Below, piece after piece: positions 46,089 to 54,492 of a DNA stretch of 64,000 nucleotides (its first letter is position 1; every line of letters starts with the position of its first letter). The notes below the pieces were generated by a model, which was not told the origin of the DNA, made no database searches, and worked only from the letters and a program-made list of their open reading frames with translations. The position numbers were made by a program, and so were the translations under genes. This DNA is from Gammaproteobacteria bacterium (GTDB lineage: Bacteria; Pseudomonadota; Gammaproteobacteria; Pseudomonadales; Halieaceae). The stretch lies in contig JAACDF010000019.1 of the NCBI GenBank assembly GCA_009937065.1, positions 42,055 through 106,054 on the forward strand, read 5' to 3'.

Positions 46089-47221
46089 GTGTTAACGCAA
46101 TGAAGGGGCTTATTGCGGTGGCTGCGATTTTGCCAATCTTGGCGGGCTGTCCGTCGGCCAGTATGCCAACAACACCTTCAACCCCCTCTGCATCGATGCC
46201 ACCCGGCGGCAGCTCCGGATCTAGTGGCTCATCCGGGAGCTCATCTTCGAGCGGTGGTGGCTCAGGTGGTTCATCGAGTTCGTCTGGTGGGTCATCGGGC
46301 GGTGGTTCGTCCGCCGGCGGATCATCGGGCGGTGGGGCTTCGGGTGGAGGCTCATCGAGCTCCGGCGGCTCAGCGGGAAGTGGCAGCGCCGGTGGTGGTT
46401 CCGCGGGTGGCGGTATGCCTGGCGGAAGTCAGGGCAGTGGCTCAGGTGGCATGGAAAGCGGCAGCTCTAATGGGTCGGGCGACGGCGCCATGGCAGGGGG
46501 CGATCCTGGCTTTGGTGATTCCATCGGCGGTGATCTTTCACTTCCCAGTCTTGTCGATGAAGAGCCCGTCTACAGCGCCTCGTCTGGCAGCAGTGGTAAC
46601 GGCAGCGGGTCGAGTAACAGCTCCAGTAATGGAGGTGGGACCTCATCGGGTAGTGGCTCCAGCGGCGCGAGCGATGGAAGCTCTTCCTCTGGTGCCACCG
46701 AGGGGCAAGTTGCGTCTACTGCGGGCTCAGATGCAGGCCAAGGCGGTGGCACACGAGTACAGGGTGGTTTAGAGCCCGAGTGGGGAACTACGGACACCAT
46801 GACAACCGCAGAGCGTGTTGCAGTGCTCGATAGACAACTCGAAGAAAGCACTGGCGTGTTTGACGCCATCATTCGAGAAGAGCAACGTCAGCAGCGGACA
46901 AGTCGGCGAGAGCAAGGTGCCAATAATCAAAGCTCGGGTGACTCGGGAACCGAGCAAAGTTCAGGCGGTCGAAACCCTTATGAAGCAGATGAGCAAGGCG
47001 GTTACGGTTCTGTCGGCGGTGGCATGGGTGGACGTTCGGGCGGCGCACCTGATGCACCGGCGGTCTATGAGGCTCCCGAAGACATCCCATCCGGTAACGA
47101 CGACGACATAGTTGCACGTCAGCTTCGCGAGGCCGCTATGCGGGAGCCTGATACGGATATTCGTGAGGCGTTATGGAACGAATACCGAAAGTACAAAGGT
47201 ATTGAGATACCCGAAGAATGA
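46085..47221 (+). CDS. Ser/Gly-rich lipoprotein (operon gene 2)
   Basis: A 378-residue protein starting at 46085 (MSVNAMKGL), inside the stop region of gene 1 (ATGA overlap). The lipobox ILAGC places the lipidated Cys at 22. Residues about 35-145 and 180-225 are almost only Ser and Gly (repeats of GGSSG, SSGSS), a flexible or extended linker. Between them is SIGGDLSLPSLVDEEPVYS. The C-terminal third has charged, more ordered sequence: TTAERVAVLDRQLEESTGVFD and VARQLREAAMREPDTDIREALW (core QLREAAMREPD). No known family. The low complexity gives unreliable shadow frames on both strands. Confidence 0.75.
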   Translation: MSVNAMKGLIAVAAILPILAGCPSASMPTTPSTPSASMPPGGSSGSSGSSGSSSSSGGGSGGSSSSSGGSSGGGSSAGGSSGGGASGGGSSSSGGSAGSGSAGGGSAGGGMPGGSQGSGSGGMESGSSNGSGDGAMAGGDPGFGDSIGGDLSLPSLVDEEPVYSASSGSSGNGSGSSNSSSNGGGTSSGSGSSGASDGSSSSGATEGQVASTAGSDAGQGGGTRVQGGLEPEWGTTDTMTTAERVAVLDRQLEESTGVFDAIIREEQRQQRTSRREQGANNQSSGDSGTEQSSGGRNPYEADEQGGYGSVGGGMGGRSGGAPDAPAVYEAPEDIPSGNDDDIVARQLREAAMREPDTDIREALWNEYRKYKGIEIPEE

Positions 47222-48408
47222 TTAATCGGCTTACGACACTGCTAACTCTGCTGACTGTGCTTGGCGGATGTGTAACAGAGACTGTCAAAACAACTGCGGT
47301 GCCGACGCTGAGCACCTATGAGACATCACTACCGAGTGATGAGGTGCTCGATATTGCAGTGGTCGTTTTTGATCCGGGCATTGCGGAAGTGGATCCAGAG
47401 GAAGGTATCTACCCGGAAATTAGGCGCGCCGAGGCAACCTTTATGGCGAGAGAGCTTGCTCTCGTTCTGGATGATCAAGGCGTGTGGGGGGCGAGTCGAG
47501 TGGTGCCCTCCGCCGAACACATTACTGATGTCCTGGTCACTGGAGCGATAGAGCGGTCGGATGGCGAGGCGCTAGCCCTCGTAATTAAAGCTATCGACGC
47601 TCAGGGGCGCACCTGGCTCGATAAACAGTACGCTGGAACAACCAGTCGCTATGCATATCAACAGACTCAGCGCGTTAAGAAGGATCCGTTTCTCGCCGTC
47701 TATAGGGACGTCGCAAACGACTTAATCGCCGTTTTCAAATCGTTAGCCCGTCGTGATCGACTTGCCATCAGAGATGTATCCAAGCTGAAGTTTGCTCAGA
47801 GTTTCGCGCCAGAAGCTTTTAAAGGCTACCTCAGCGAGGGTGAGGGTGCGCTCACACACCCTGTCAGGCTTCCAGCAGAGAGTGATCCGATGATGTCCCG
47901 TATCGGTGCCATTCAACAGCGCAACCACATCTTCGTTGACACGCTGCAAGGTCATTACGATAACTTTTCCGGCTCGATGGATGGTCCCTACAATGAGTGG
48001 CGACGGTTGAGCTACGAAGAGACTGTCGCGTTACGTGAGCTTGAAAACGAGGCGCAGACCCAATTAATCATGGGGGGGATTTCTCTATTAGCGGGCATCG
48101 CGGCAGCTACGTCCGATGATCGTAATGTTAGGACTGCGGGCGCTGTTGGAATGTACGCGGGTGGTGGCCTGATTAAGAGCGGATTAGAGCGCAGGGCGGA
48201 AGCCAAAATTCACTCACTCGCTCTTGAGGAGCTAGGACAGTCGTTAGAAGCGGAAATCACACCTCAGGTGATTGAGCTGGAGGACCGAACCATCGAGCTT
48301 TCAGGTACGATTGAAGATCAATACGGCCAGTGGCGTGAGATCCTTAGTGATATCTACGCTGCGGAAATTTCTGAGCTTCCAACTGATATAAGCCAGTCCT
48401 CTCAATAA
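47218..48408 (+). CDS. Lipoprotein of unknown function (operon gene 3)
   Basis: A 396-residue protein, overlapping gene 2 by 4 nt (ATGA). The lipobox VLGGC puts the lipid at Cys18. The N-terminal half (about 45-190) is an alpha/beta domain (DIAVVVFDPGI, VVPSAEHITDVLVTGAIERSDG), of a kind seen in periplasmic proteins that bind other envelope factors. The middle has YLSEGEGALTHPVRLPAESDPMMSR; then GGISLLAGIAAATS is a hydrophobic segment of about 20 residues flanked by coiled-coil-like stretches. I recognise no family. Confidence 0.7.
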   Translation: MINRLTTLLTLLTVLGGCVTETVKTTAVPTLSTYETSLPSDEVLDIAVVVFDPGIAEVDPEEGIYPEIRRAEATFMARELALVLDDQGVWGASRVVPSAEHITDVLVTGAIERSDGEALALVIKAIDAQGRTWLDKQYAGTTSRYAYQQTQRVKKDPFLAVYRDVANDLIAVFKSLARRDRLAIRDVSKLKFAQSFAPEAFKGYLSEGEGALTHPVRLPAESDPMMSRIGAIQQRNHIFVDTLQGHYDNFSGSMDGPYNEWRRLSYEETVALRELENEAQTQLIMGGISLLAGIAAATSDDRNVRTAGAVGMYAGGGLIKSGLERRAEAKIHSLALEELGQSLEAEITPQVIELEDRTIELSGTIEDQYGQWREILSDIYAAEISELPTDISQSSQ

Positions 48409-48425
48409 ACGAGTCTTGCCGATAG

Positions 48426-49970
48426 ATGACAAACGATAGCAAAGACACGTTGCGCGCGGCGTCCTTTGAACCGAAAGCTAAGTCTCAAAGCGTCCAGGAG
48501 GTCCCGGATAACCCTCGACCAGTGGGTACGTGGATAGCACTGGCCAGTGGCGCCGTTTTGCTTGGGCTTGTCGTATTTGTCCTACCTCAATTTGCACCTA
48601 AACCCCAGATTCCGTCTTCATCAGACGCCAGCACTGCTGTGTCAGCTGCGCCAGCAGCTTCAATGTCATCAGCCGCTAGGCCGCAGGAGAGCGTTTCCGA
48701 ACGAAGCCCGTTCGCAGAAGCACAGCTCGCCAAAGTCCGACGCTCAGCTCAAGAGGTACTGCAATCATTACTGGAAACCCAGTCTCGACTCGAATCGCGG
48801 GGTGTTGATCAATGGGAAGAAGATGGTTTCACCGCGGCAAGTGCCATTGCAGTTGAGGGTGATGCGTTATACCGAGCGCAAAAATTTGATGAGGCCGAAG
48901 CCTTGTATCAACAAGCTCTTGACGCCTTGAATGCGCTGGAGGCCTCACTAAGCGACGAAATCGACAGCAGACTCGCTCTGCTGCTCGAGGCTATTGAATC
49001 AGGCGATGAAGCCACAGCCGACGCTATCGCACCCTTGCTTCAACAAATGGCACCTGACAGCGATGCCGTTTTTGACGCCGTTGAGCGTGTCCCCCTCATG
49101 CCTGAAATTGCGAATCTAGAAACGTCGGCTAAGGCGAGTTTCGAGCAAGGTGGCTTCGGCGAGGCGGTATCTCAAATCGCCGAGGCACTGCGGGTCGATC
49201 CCGTCCACCAGCGTCTGGCAGACGTCCTAAGGCAATACACGGTGGCACTGACAAATCAGCGCTTTGAAGATGCAATGACGCAGGGGTTCGCATTGCTGAG
49301 CGCTAGCGATTTCGCCAACGCTCGGACTTCGTTTCAATCTGCAAGACTAATCCTTCCCGCCGCCGATGGTCCCAGTGCTGCCCTGGCACAGCTTGAAGAG
49401 GCAGAAACCTTGTCTCGCCTGAATGCATTACTGGGTCGAGCCGCTGATTTATCTGCACAAGAGCAATGGGCAGAGGTAGTTGCTGTATTAGAAAAGGTAC
49501 TGGCCATTGATGCCAGTCTTGTTGAGGCGTCAGATGGCCTGGAAAAAGCCCGCCCATTGGCAGAGCTGTTTGCAAAACTGGATACGATCGTCGAGAAACA
49601 AGCGCGGCTGGTTGATCCCGTCGTGCTGAGTGAAGCCCAACTCTCTCTGTCAGAGGCCGAGACGGCGCTGGCGACCAACCCACAGGCATCGCCCCTGTTA
49701 GAGGAGAGAGTGATCGCTGTGCGATCGGCAGTGGCAACCGCCAGCACACCTTTGCCGGTACTTATTACTTCCGACGGCCTAACTGAGATAACCATCAAAC
49801 GCGTTGCGCGTCTCGGTGCTGTCTCATCGAGGACGGTGTCGCTTCGACCAGGCCAATATCAATTTCTGGGTAGCCGCGACGGTTACCGAGACGTGTTGGT
49901 CACTGCCAGTATCAACGCCGCATCCGATAATCGTATTGACGTCCGATGCGAGGAGACGATCATTCGCTAA
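48426..49970 (+). CDS. Membrane-anchored TPR protein with PEGA-like C-terminus (operon gene 4)
   Basis: A 514-residue protein. Cytoplasmic tail (1-32) contains ASFEPKAKS; one membrane helix lies at about 34-54 (WIALASGAVLLGLVVFVLP). The periplasmic part (about 90-440) is helical with TPR-like repeats: GDALYRAQKFDEAEALYQQAL, ANARTSFQSARLILP and WAEVVAVLEKVLAID. The last 70 residues form a beta domain (VSLRPGQYQFLGSRDGY) that resembles the PEGA domains of the next protein. Gene 5 starts on the last base of its stop codon. Confidence 0.75.
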   Translation: MTNDSKDTLRAASFEPKAKSQSVQEVPDNPRPVGTWIALASGAVLLGLVVFVLPQFAPKPQIPSSSDASTAVSAAPAASMSSAARPQESVSERSPFAEAQLAKVRRSAQEVLQSLLETQSRLESRGVDQWEEDGFTAASAIAVEGDALYRAQKFDEAEALYQQALDALNALEASLSDEIDSRLALLLEAIESGDEATADAIAPLLQQMAPDSDAVFDAVERVPLMPEIANLETSAKASFEQGGFGEAVSQIAEALRVDPVHQRLADVLRQYTVALTNQRFEDAMTQGFALLSASDFANARTSFQSARLILPAADGPSAALAQLEEAETLSRLNALLGRAADLSAQEQWAEVVAVLEKVLAIDASLVEASDGLEKARPLAELFAKLDTIVEKQARLVDPVVLSEAQLSLSEAETALATNPQASPLLEERVIAVRSAVATASTPLPVLITSDGLTEITIKRVARLGAVSSRTVSLRPGQYQFLGSRDGYRDVLVTASINAASDNRIDVRCEETIIR

Positions 49971-52051
49971 TGTCTAACGAGCGCAACCAATCCGAGTCCT
50001 TGTCACCCACGGCATTTGAACCTCGCAGTGAAAAGACAGTGGCGACAACTCGACGCCTTACACCAGCCACCGCATTGCTGGTTGTGGCGGGCTTGGTCAT
50101 CGCTTATGTACTGTTCTTCTTGCTCACGGCTCGATCGGTATCAGTCACTGTGGAGTCAGAAACGACACCTACTATCGATATCTCAGGACTGCATTTACCC
50201 TTCGGTGAGCGTTTCCTAATGAGGCCCGGCTCCTATGAGCTCAATGTCACCGCGGAGGGATATCAGACCTACACCGGGTCTTTACGCGTAGACGATGCCG
50301 AGGTGCAGACACGGGCGGTGGTGTTAACGCCTCTGCCCGGCACATTGATCATCGAGTCCATACCGCCATCAGCGACTGTGTCATTGAGCGGGACCGAGAT
50401 CGGCGTCACGCCCTTGACCATCGATGAGGTAGACGCGGGCGAGGTGACCGTGAACTTGGTGGCCGAGCGTTATCTCCCTTACGAGACCACCATTGAAGTG
50501 ATGGGCAGAGCCCAAACACAGCGGTTCTCTACCAGCCTGACTCCGGGCTGGGCTAGAGTGTCAGTCGAGACGATTCCTGCCGAGGTCTCAGTAAGCATTG
50601 ATCAGCAGAGCGTTGATCGGTCAGCGGTCACATCCAGCAAACAAGTAATCGAAGTGATGCAAGGAGCGCGCGAAATCACTTTCAGTGCGCCGGGCTATAT
50701 CGACGAGGTGGTCGAGCTAAAGGCCGTCGCTGATACCGATGTCGACCTCGGTACTATCGAACTCACACCGGCGGCGGGGATACTTCGTTTAACTTCTGTC
50801 CCCGCGGGCGCGGTTGTCACCCGCGATGGTCGCTTTGTCGGCGCCACTCCAACTGACGTAACTATGGAACCCGCGGCACGACATCGCATCGAGCTAAGAC
50901 GGGCGGGCTACTTGCCCGAATCATTTAGCCTCTCACTGGAAAAGGGTGCGAGCATCGACCGGCAAGTCGTTTTGTCACCGGCGCTGGGTGAAGTCGACAT
51001 CCAAGTCACACCCCGCAATGCCACCATTCAGGTCAATGGCGACGATCGCGGCAAGGGAAGTCAAATATTGGCCTTACCGGGTATAGAACAAGTAATTACC
51101 ATCAGAGCACCGGGGTACGCCAGCGTGGAAAAGCGCGTAACACCGCGCGCAGGGCTTAAACAACAGATCAGTGTGGCACTCCTGACAGAAGAAGAAGCCA
51201 GAAAAGCAGCCATCAAACCGGAGATAACCAGCTCGGTTGGTCAAACATTGCTCTTGATTGATCCTCAAGTGAGTCCGGTGAATGAGTTCACCATGGGCGC
51301 TCCTCGACGCGATGCCGGAAGAGGTGCCAACGAGGTCGAACGACCCGTTAGACTGACGCGTGCGTTTTACATGGCAACAACCGAGGTCACGAATGCGCAG
51401 TTTCGTCAGTTCACAGCGAATCATGAGTCGGGACAAGCCGGAGGTAAGAGCTTAAACCGCGAGCACCAACCCGCTGTACAGCTCTCTTGGCAGCAGGCGG
51501 CCAGCTTCTGTAATTGGCTAAGCGCGCGCGAGGGCCTAGCTCCCTTTTATACTGAGCGAGATGGCATCATCACCGGGTTCAACAGCACCTCAACCGGATA
51601 CCGTCTCCCAACCGAAGCTGAATGGGCGTTCGCGACCCGCGTACAGGGAGAGGGTATCTGGCGATTTGCCTGGGGCGAAGCCTGGCCACCTGAAGACGGC
51701 AGCGCCAACCTCGCCGATGCCTCCTCCGCGCTCGTCACAGGTCGCATCCTTAATGGTTACACTGACAACGTTGTCGTAAGCGCTGAGGTTGGAAAGTTTC
51801 CGCCCAACCCCAGAGGTCTATACGATATGGGTGGTAATGTCGCTGAGTGGGTCAATGACGTGTACCGGATTCCGGTACCTAATGAAGTAATTGAAGAGAA
51901 TCCGCTAGGGGATCCACAGGGCGATAACTACACTATAAGAGGTGCGAGTTGGAGCTTGAGTCGTTTGCGTGAACTCCGTCTGACCTACCGTGACTACGGT
52001 GAGCGTGGACGTGATGATGTTGGATTTAGGGTGGCAAGGTATGCAGAGTAA
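49970..52051 (+). CDS. Membrane-anchored PEGA-repeat / SUMF1 (FGE-sulfatase) domain protein (operon gene 5)
   Basis: A 693-residue protein starting at 49970 (TAATG overlap with gene 4). A cytoplasmic tail with TAFEPRSEK and one helix (about 34-53) precede the periplasmic part. Residues about 60-430 hold four or five PEGA-type repeats, for example SIPPSATVSLSGTEIGVTPL and SVPAGAVVTRDGRFVGATPT. Residues about 440-693 form a SUMF1/FGE domain: EVTNAQFRQF, YRLPTEAEWAFATR, YDMGGNVAEWVNDVYR, RGASWS and GFRVAR. The only Cys in this domain is in ASFCNWLS; the paired catalytic Cys of true formylglycine-generating enzyme are missing, so it is probably a structural or binding module. Confidence 0.85.
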   Translation: MSNERNQSESLSPTAFEPRSEKTVATTRRLTPATALLVVAGLVIAYVLFFLLTARSVSVTVESETTPTIDISGLHLPFGERFLMRPGSYELNVTAEGYQTYTGSLRVDDAEVQTRAVVLTPLPGTLIIESIPPSATVSLSGTEIGVTPLTIDEVDAGEVTVNLVAERYLPYETTIEVMGRAQTQRFSTSLTPGWARVSVETIPAEVSVSIDQQSVDRSAVTSSKQVIEVMQGAREITFSAPGYIDEVVELKAVADTDVDLGTIELTPAAGILRLTSVPAGAVVTRDGRFVGATPTDVTMEPAARHRIELRRAGYLPESFSLSLEKGASIDRQVVLSPALGEVDIQVTPRNATIQVNGDDRGKGSQILALPGIEQVITIRAPGYASVEKRVTPRAGLKQQISVALLTEEEARKAAIKPEITSSVGQTLLLIDPQVSPVNEFTMGAPRRDAGRGANEVERPVRLTRAFYMATTEVTNAQFRQFTANHESGQAGGKSLNREHQPAVQLSWQQAASFCNWLSAREGLAPFYTERDGIITGFNSTSTGYRLPTEAEWAFATRVQGEGIWRFAWGEAWPPEDGSANLADASSALVTGRILNGYTDNVVVSAEVGKFPPNPRGLYDMGGNVAEWVNDVYRIPVPNEVIEENPLGDPQGDNYTIRGASWSLSRLRELRLTYRDYGERGRDDVGFRVARYAE

Positions 52052-52397
52052 GTTTTGGGTCGGCGTGTTGTCGTTTGCAGGTGTCGTCCTGTTTGCCCAC
52101 GCGCAGGATGACACTTCTGCCTCGTCCAATGTTTCTAAAGATGAGGCGGTAGCGGCGGCATCCGCATCCGATTCGACAGGAGTCAACATAGTCAATGGTG
52201 GTGGTGTCGAAGCCACTGTGGAAGCACCAGACGAAGGACCTTTAAACGGTATTTTAAAAGGAGCTGATGGACCCTCTTCTGACGCACCGGGCCTACCGAT
52301 TGAAGACACCCCATCGGCCGCAACCGTGGATGACAACTACACACCCACCGAACGAATTAGCGAAGATCGATCCGTATCTTTTCCGGTTGATATCTAA
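52041..52397 (+). CDS. Small exported protein (operon gene 6)
   Basis: A 118-residue protein starting at 52041 (MQSKFWVGVLS), 11 nt before the end of gene 5, with a GGGTGG/AAGGT region ahead. The signal peptide is about 1-20 (cut AHA-QD). The mature part is acidic, rich in Ser, Ala, Asp and Pro, and probably disordered; it has no Cys. No family is recognised. It may be a linker or adaptor of the complex. Confidence 0.6.
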   Translation: MQSKFWVGVLSFAGVVLFAHAQDDTSASSNVSKDEAVAAASASDSTGVNIVNGGGVEATVEAPDEGPLNGILKGADGPSSDAPGLPIEDTPSAATVDDNYTPTERISEDRSVSFPVDI

Positions 52398-52408
52398 GGT
52401 GCATGCGT

Positions 52409-53212
52409 ATGTCTAAAACGAGAATCCCGTCAGAGTTTGCGTTTCAGCTATTAGCATTGCTTGCGGCCGTAATCGTCGTGCATGCCTTTTACGTAGGCTT
52501 GATACGACCCTCTGCCGATGTGCAACTAGCAGCACAAGCGGCTCTTCAGGCGTCGGGAGAAGCTTTTGTACCCGAGCGCTCGCTGTATGTTGTGATTCGA
52601 GATTTCGAGCAGGAAGCGTGTTTCATTCTCATGATCTGGGCCCTGGCGATCATGGGCCTCAAAGCATGGACGACGCGCGAGGAAACCACGATGCTCGAAC
52701 GCAACCTGATTGAAGTTAGCGAGGGCACAACCCTACTACCCCAGGATGCGAGAAATTACGCGCGCGGTATCGAAGCACTACCCGAAAACGAGCAGGAACT
52801 ACTTTTACCGCGAACACTGCTCAATGCGCTCAGCCGTTTCTCTACAACGGCCAGTATTCCTGCCGTCTCTGAAGCCGTACGCGAGCAATGTGATATTGAG
52901 GCAGACAAGCTCGACTCTGAATTATCGATGGTTCGGTACATCAGCTGGGCAATTCCATCTATTGGATTTATTGGAACAGTTCGCGGCATCGGAGATGCGC
53001 TTGGACAAGCCTACAAGGCGGTTGAGGGTGACATTTCAGGCGTAACAGTTAGCCTCGGGGTTGCCTTCAACAGCACGTTCGTGGCGCTGGTCTTGTCCAT
53101 CATCATCATGTTTGCGTTGCACCAGCTGCAGCTTTCGCAGGAACGACTGGTCCTGAACACGCAGCGTTATGTGGACAAGAAGCTCATTCGTCATCTGGCA
53201 GCGCCTAAATGA
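52409..53212 (+). CDS. MotA/TolQ/ExbB-like proton channel protein (operon gene 7)
   Basis: A 267-residue membrane protein. I choose the ATG at 52409 because AAGGTG lies 8 nt ahead; an ATG two codons upstream is too close to that site. Helices are predicted at about 11-31, 69-86, 178-198 and 214-237. The last two form the MotA/ExbB signature: IPSIGFIGTVRGIGDALGQA, then VSLGVAFNSTFVALVLSI. Residues between helices 2 and 3 form a large cytoplasmic loop (about 90-175). Such proteins use proton flow with a one-helix partner (MotB, ExbD, TolR) to do work in the envelope. The likely partners are the two VWA proteins below. Confidence 0.88.
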   Translation: MSKTRIPSEFAFQLLALLAAVIVVHAFYVGLIRPSADVQLAAQAALQASGEAFVPERSLYVVIRDFEQEACFILMIWALAIMGLKAWTTREETTMLERNLIEVSEGTTLLPQDARNYARGIEALPENEQELLLPRTLLNALSRFSTTASIPAVSEAVREQCDIEADKLDSELSMVRYISWAIPSIGFIGTVRGIGDALGQAYKAVEGDISGVTVSLGVAFNSTFVALVLSIIIMFALHQLQLSQERLVLNTQRYVDKKLIRHLAAPK

Positions 53213-54489
53213 GTCGTGCTTTCCTCGACCTCACCGATACTAGCCTGACGCTCAGCGACGGCCAGCGTATCTTCCGATCACCTGGCATCGCCTTTTCGCA
53301 GGCAAATGAGGTCGTATTTGGAGACGCAGCCTTTGCGCAACTCAAACGCAGACCACTGGACGTCCGAACTGACATACTTAATCAGCTTTCCACCGCGCCA
53401 CTGAGCAGTACATTTGGAAACGCGCGACACACGGCAGATTTGATCTACGAGCACCTCAAAGGTCTGCTCGCATCGATGGATCACCCGGAGGATCTCTGTC
53501 TCATCGCACCGGGAAACTTCGAACAAGCTCAGCTTGAGTTGCTATTGGGCATCCTGGACTCGCTCGGAGCGAGTCCTGCTGCGGTAGTCGACAGAGCGCT
53601 TTTGGCGCATCCCACACACTTGGGATCAGGTATTAACTTGAATCTACAGTGGCGACAATTGGTGGTAAGCAACGTCACCGTTAATGCCAATCAGTGCCGG
53701 GTAGAAAAAGTAACGGCTGTTCCCGGCATTGGCTATCTCGATTTACTTGAACTGTGCCTTGAAGAGTGCGCTGATGCCTGCATCGATCAAACACGGTTCG
53801 ATCCACGACGCAGTGCTGAGTCTGAGCAAACCCTGCTCGATGCCCTACCTGACCTCCTGGCATCGCTGGAAGGTCGCCCAGAGGTATCCGTTGAGCTTGG
53901 AACAACATCATTTAAAGTCTCGAGAAGTCGTCTTGAGAAAGCCGGACAAAAGATCGCATCAGTGATTGGAAATAAGACGGGGGTGATTAGCATCGATGAA
54001 TCGCTGTCGATGTTTCCAGGAATCAGATTTGATGCGGTTACGTCGATTGATTCTTTAACAGCGGCGGCGGCAGACCTATTGGCTGATCACCGAAGCGATG
54101 AGCCACTAACACGCATTTCCAATCGAGAAATAGCGGGAGCCGGGGCGTCCGCTGATGAGTCCACGACAACACCTGCCGCACTGGACATGACGAGCGAACC
54201 TACTACAGCCATTGAACGTCAGAAAAACGAGACACCTTTGGTGGATACACAGGGTGATCAGCCCACCCATGTTCTCATTGACGCCGTAGCACATCGTATT
54301 TCGGAAACAGACACCCAAGGCGCGGGGTTTGGTGTCGTCTACCGCGATGGTATTGCCTGCATCGACGGGTCACAGCGCGACCAAGTGAGTGTTCTGTCGG
54401 TCTCCGGTTCTCATGACCGGCTGACCGTCGGTAGTCGTTTATACCGTAACGACGGCAAGGAAGCCGTGCTCATTTTCGTCGAGTCGTAA
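53209..54489 (+). CDS. Cytoplasmic actin/Hsp70-like protein (operon gene 8)
   Basis: A 426-residue protein without signal peptide or membrane helix, overlapping gene 7 by 4 nt. The start FLDLTDTSLTLSDG, then RSPGIAFSQANEVVFGDAA and LKRRPLDVRTDILNQL, follows the layout of the MreB/Hsp70 phosphate-1 region, but the canonical DLGTT reads DLTDT. A later VELGTTSFKVSRSRLEKAG resembles the Hsp70 TRxxFE segment. A Thr/Glu/Ala-rich linker (about 305-350) leads to a C-terminal domain of about 75 residues. I infer a degenerate actin-fold ATPase or a pseudo-ATPase; no family is confirmed. Confidence 0.55.
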   Translation: MSRAFLDLTDTSLTLSDGQRIFRSPGIAFSQANEVVFGDAAFAQLKRRPLDVRTDILNQLSTAPLSSTFGNARHTADLIYEHLKGLLASMDHPEDLCLIAPGNFEQAQLELLLGILDSLGASPAAVVDRALLAHPTHLGSGINLNLQWRQLVVSNVTVNANQCRVEKVTAVPGIGYLDLLELCLEECADACIDQTRFDPRRSAESEQTLLDALPDLLASLEGRPEVSVELGTTSFKVSRSRLEKAGQKIASVIGNKTGVISIDESLSMFPGIRFDAVTSIDSLTAAAADLLADHRSDEPLTRISNREIAGAGASADESTTTPAALDMTSEPTTAIERQKNETPLVDTQGDQPTHVLIDAVAHRISETDTQGAGFGVVYRDGIACIDGSQRDQVSVLSVSGSHDRLTVGSRLYRNDGKEAVLIFVES

Positions 54490-54492
54490 ACG

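Noticed and set aside
46113-46772. 219-residue plus-strand open frame inside the Ser/Gly-rich lipoprotein gene
   Set aside because: It is a frame-shifted reading of low-complexity Ser/Gly codons (Arg/Val/Ala-rich product), lacks a ribosome-binding site and overlaps a gene with a clear lipobox and coupled start.
46085-52051. Type IX secretion/gliding locus
   Set aside because: A SUMF1-fold protein and a proton channel are reminiscent of GldK and GldL, but no GldM, GldN, SprA or PorV-like protein is present and the host looks gammaproteobacterial.
52409-53212. Zorya-type (ZorAB) defence motor
   Set aside because: There is a MotA-like channel, but no ZorB OmpA/MotB domain, no ZorC/ZorD/ZorE-like helicase or nuclease; partners are VWA, PEGA and lipoproteins.
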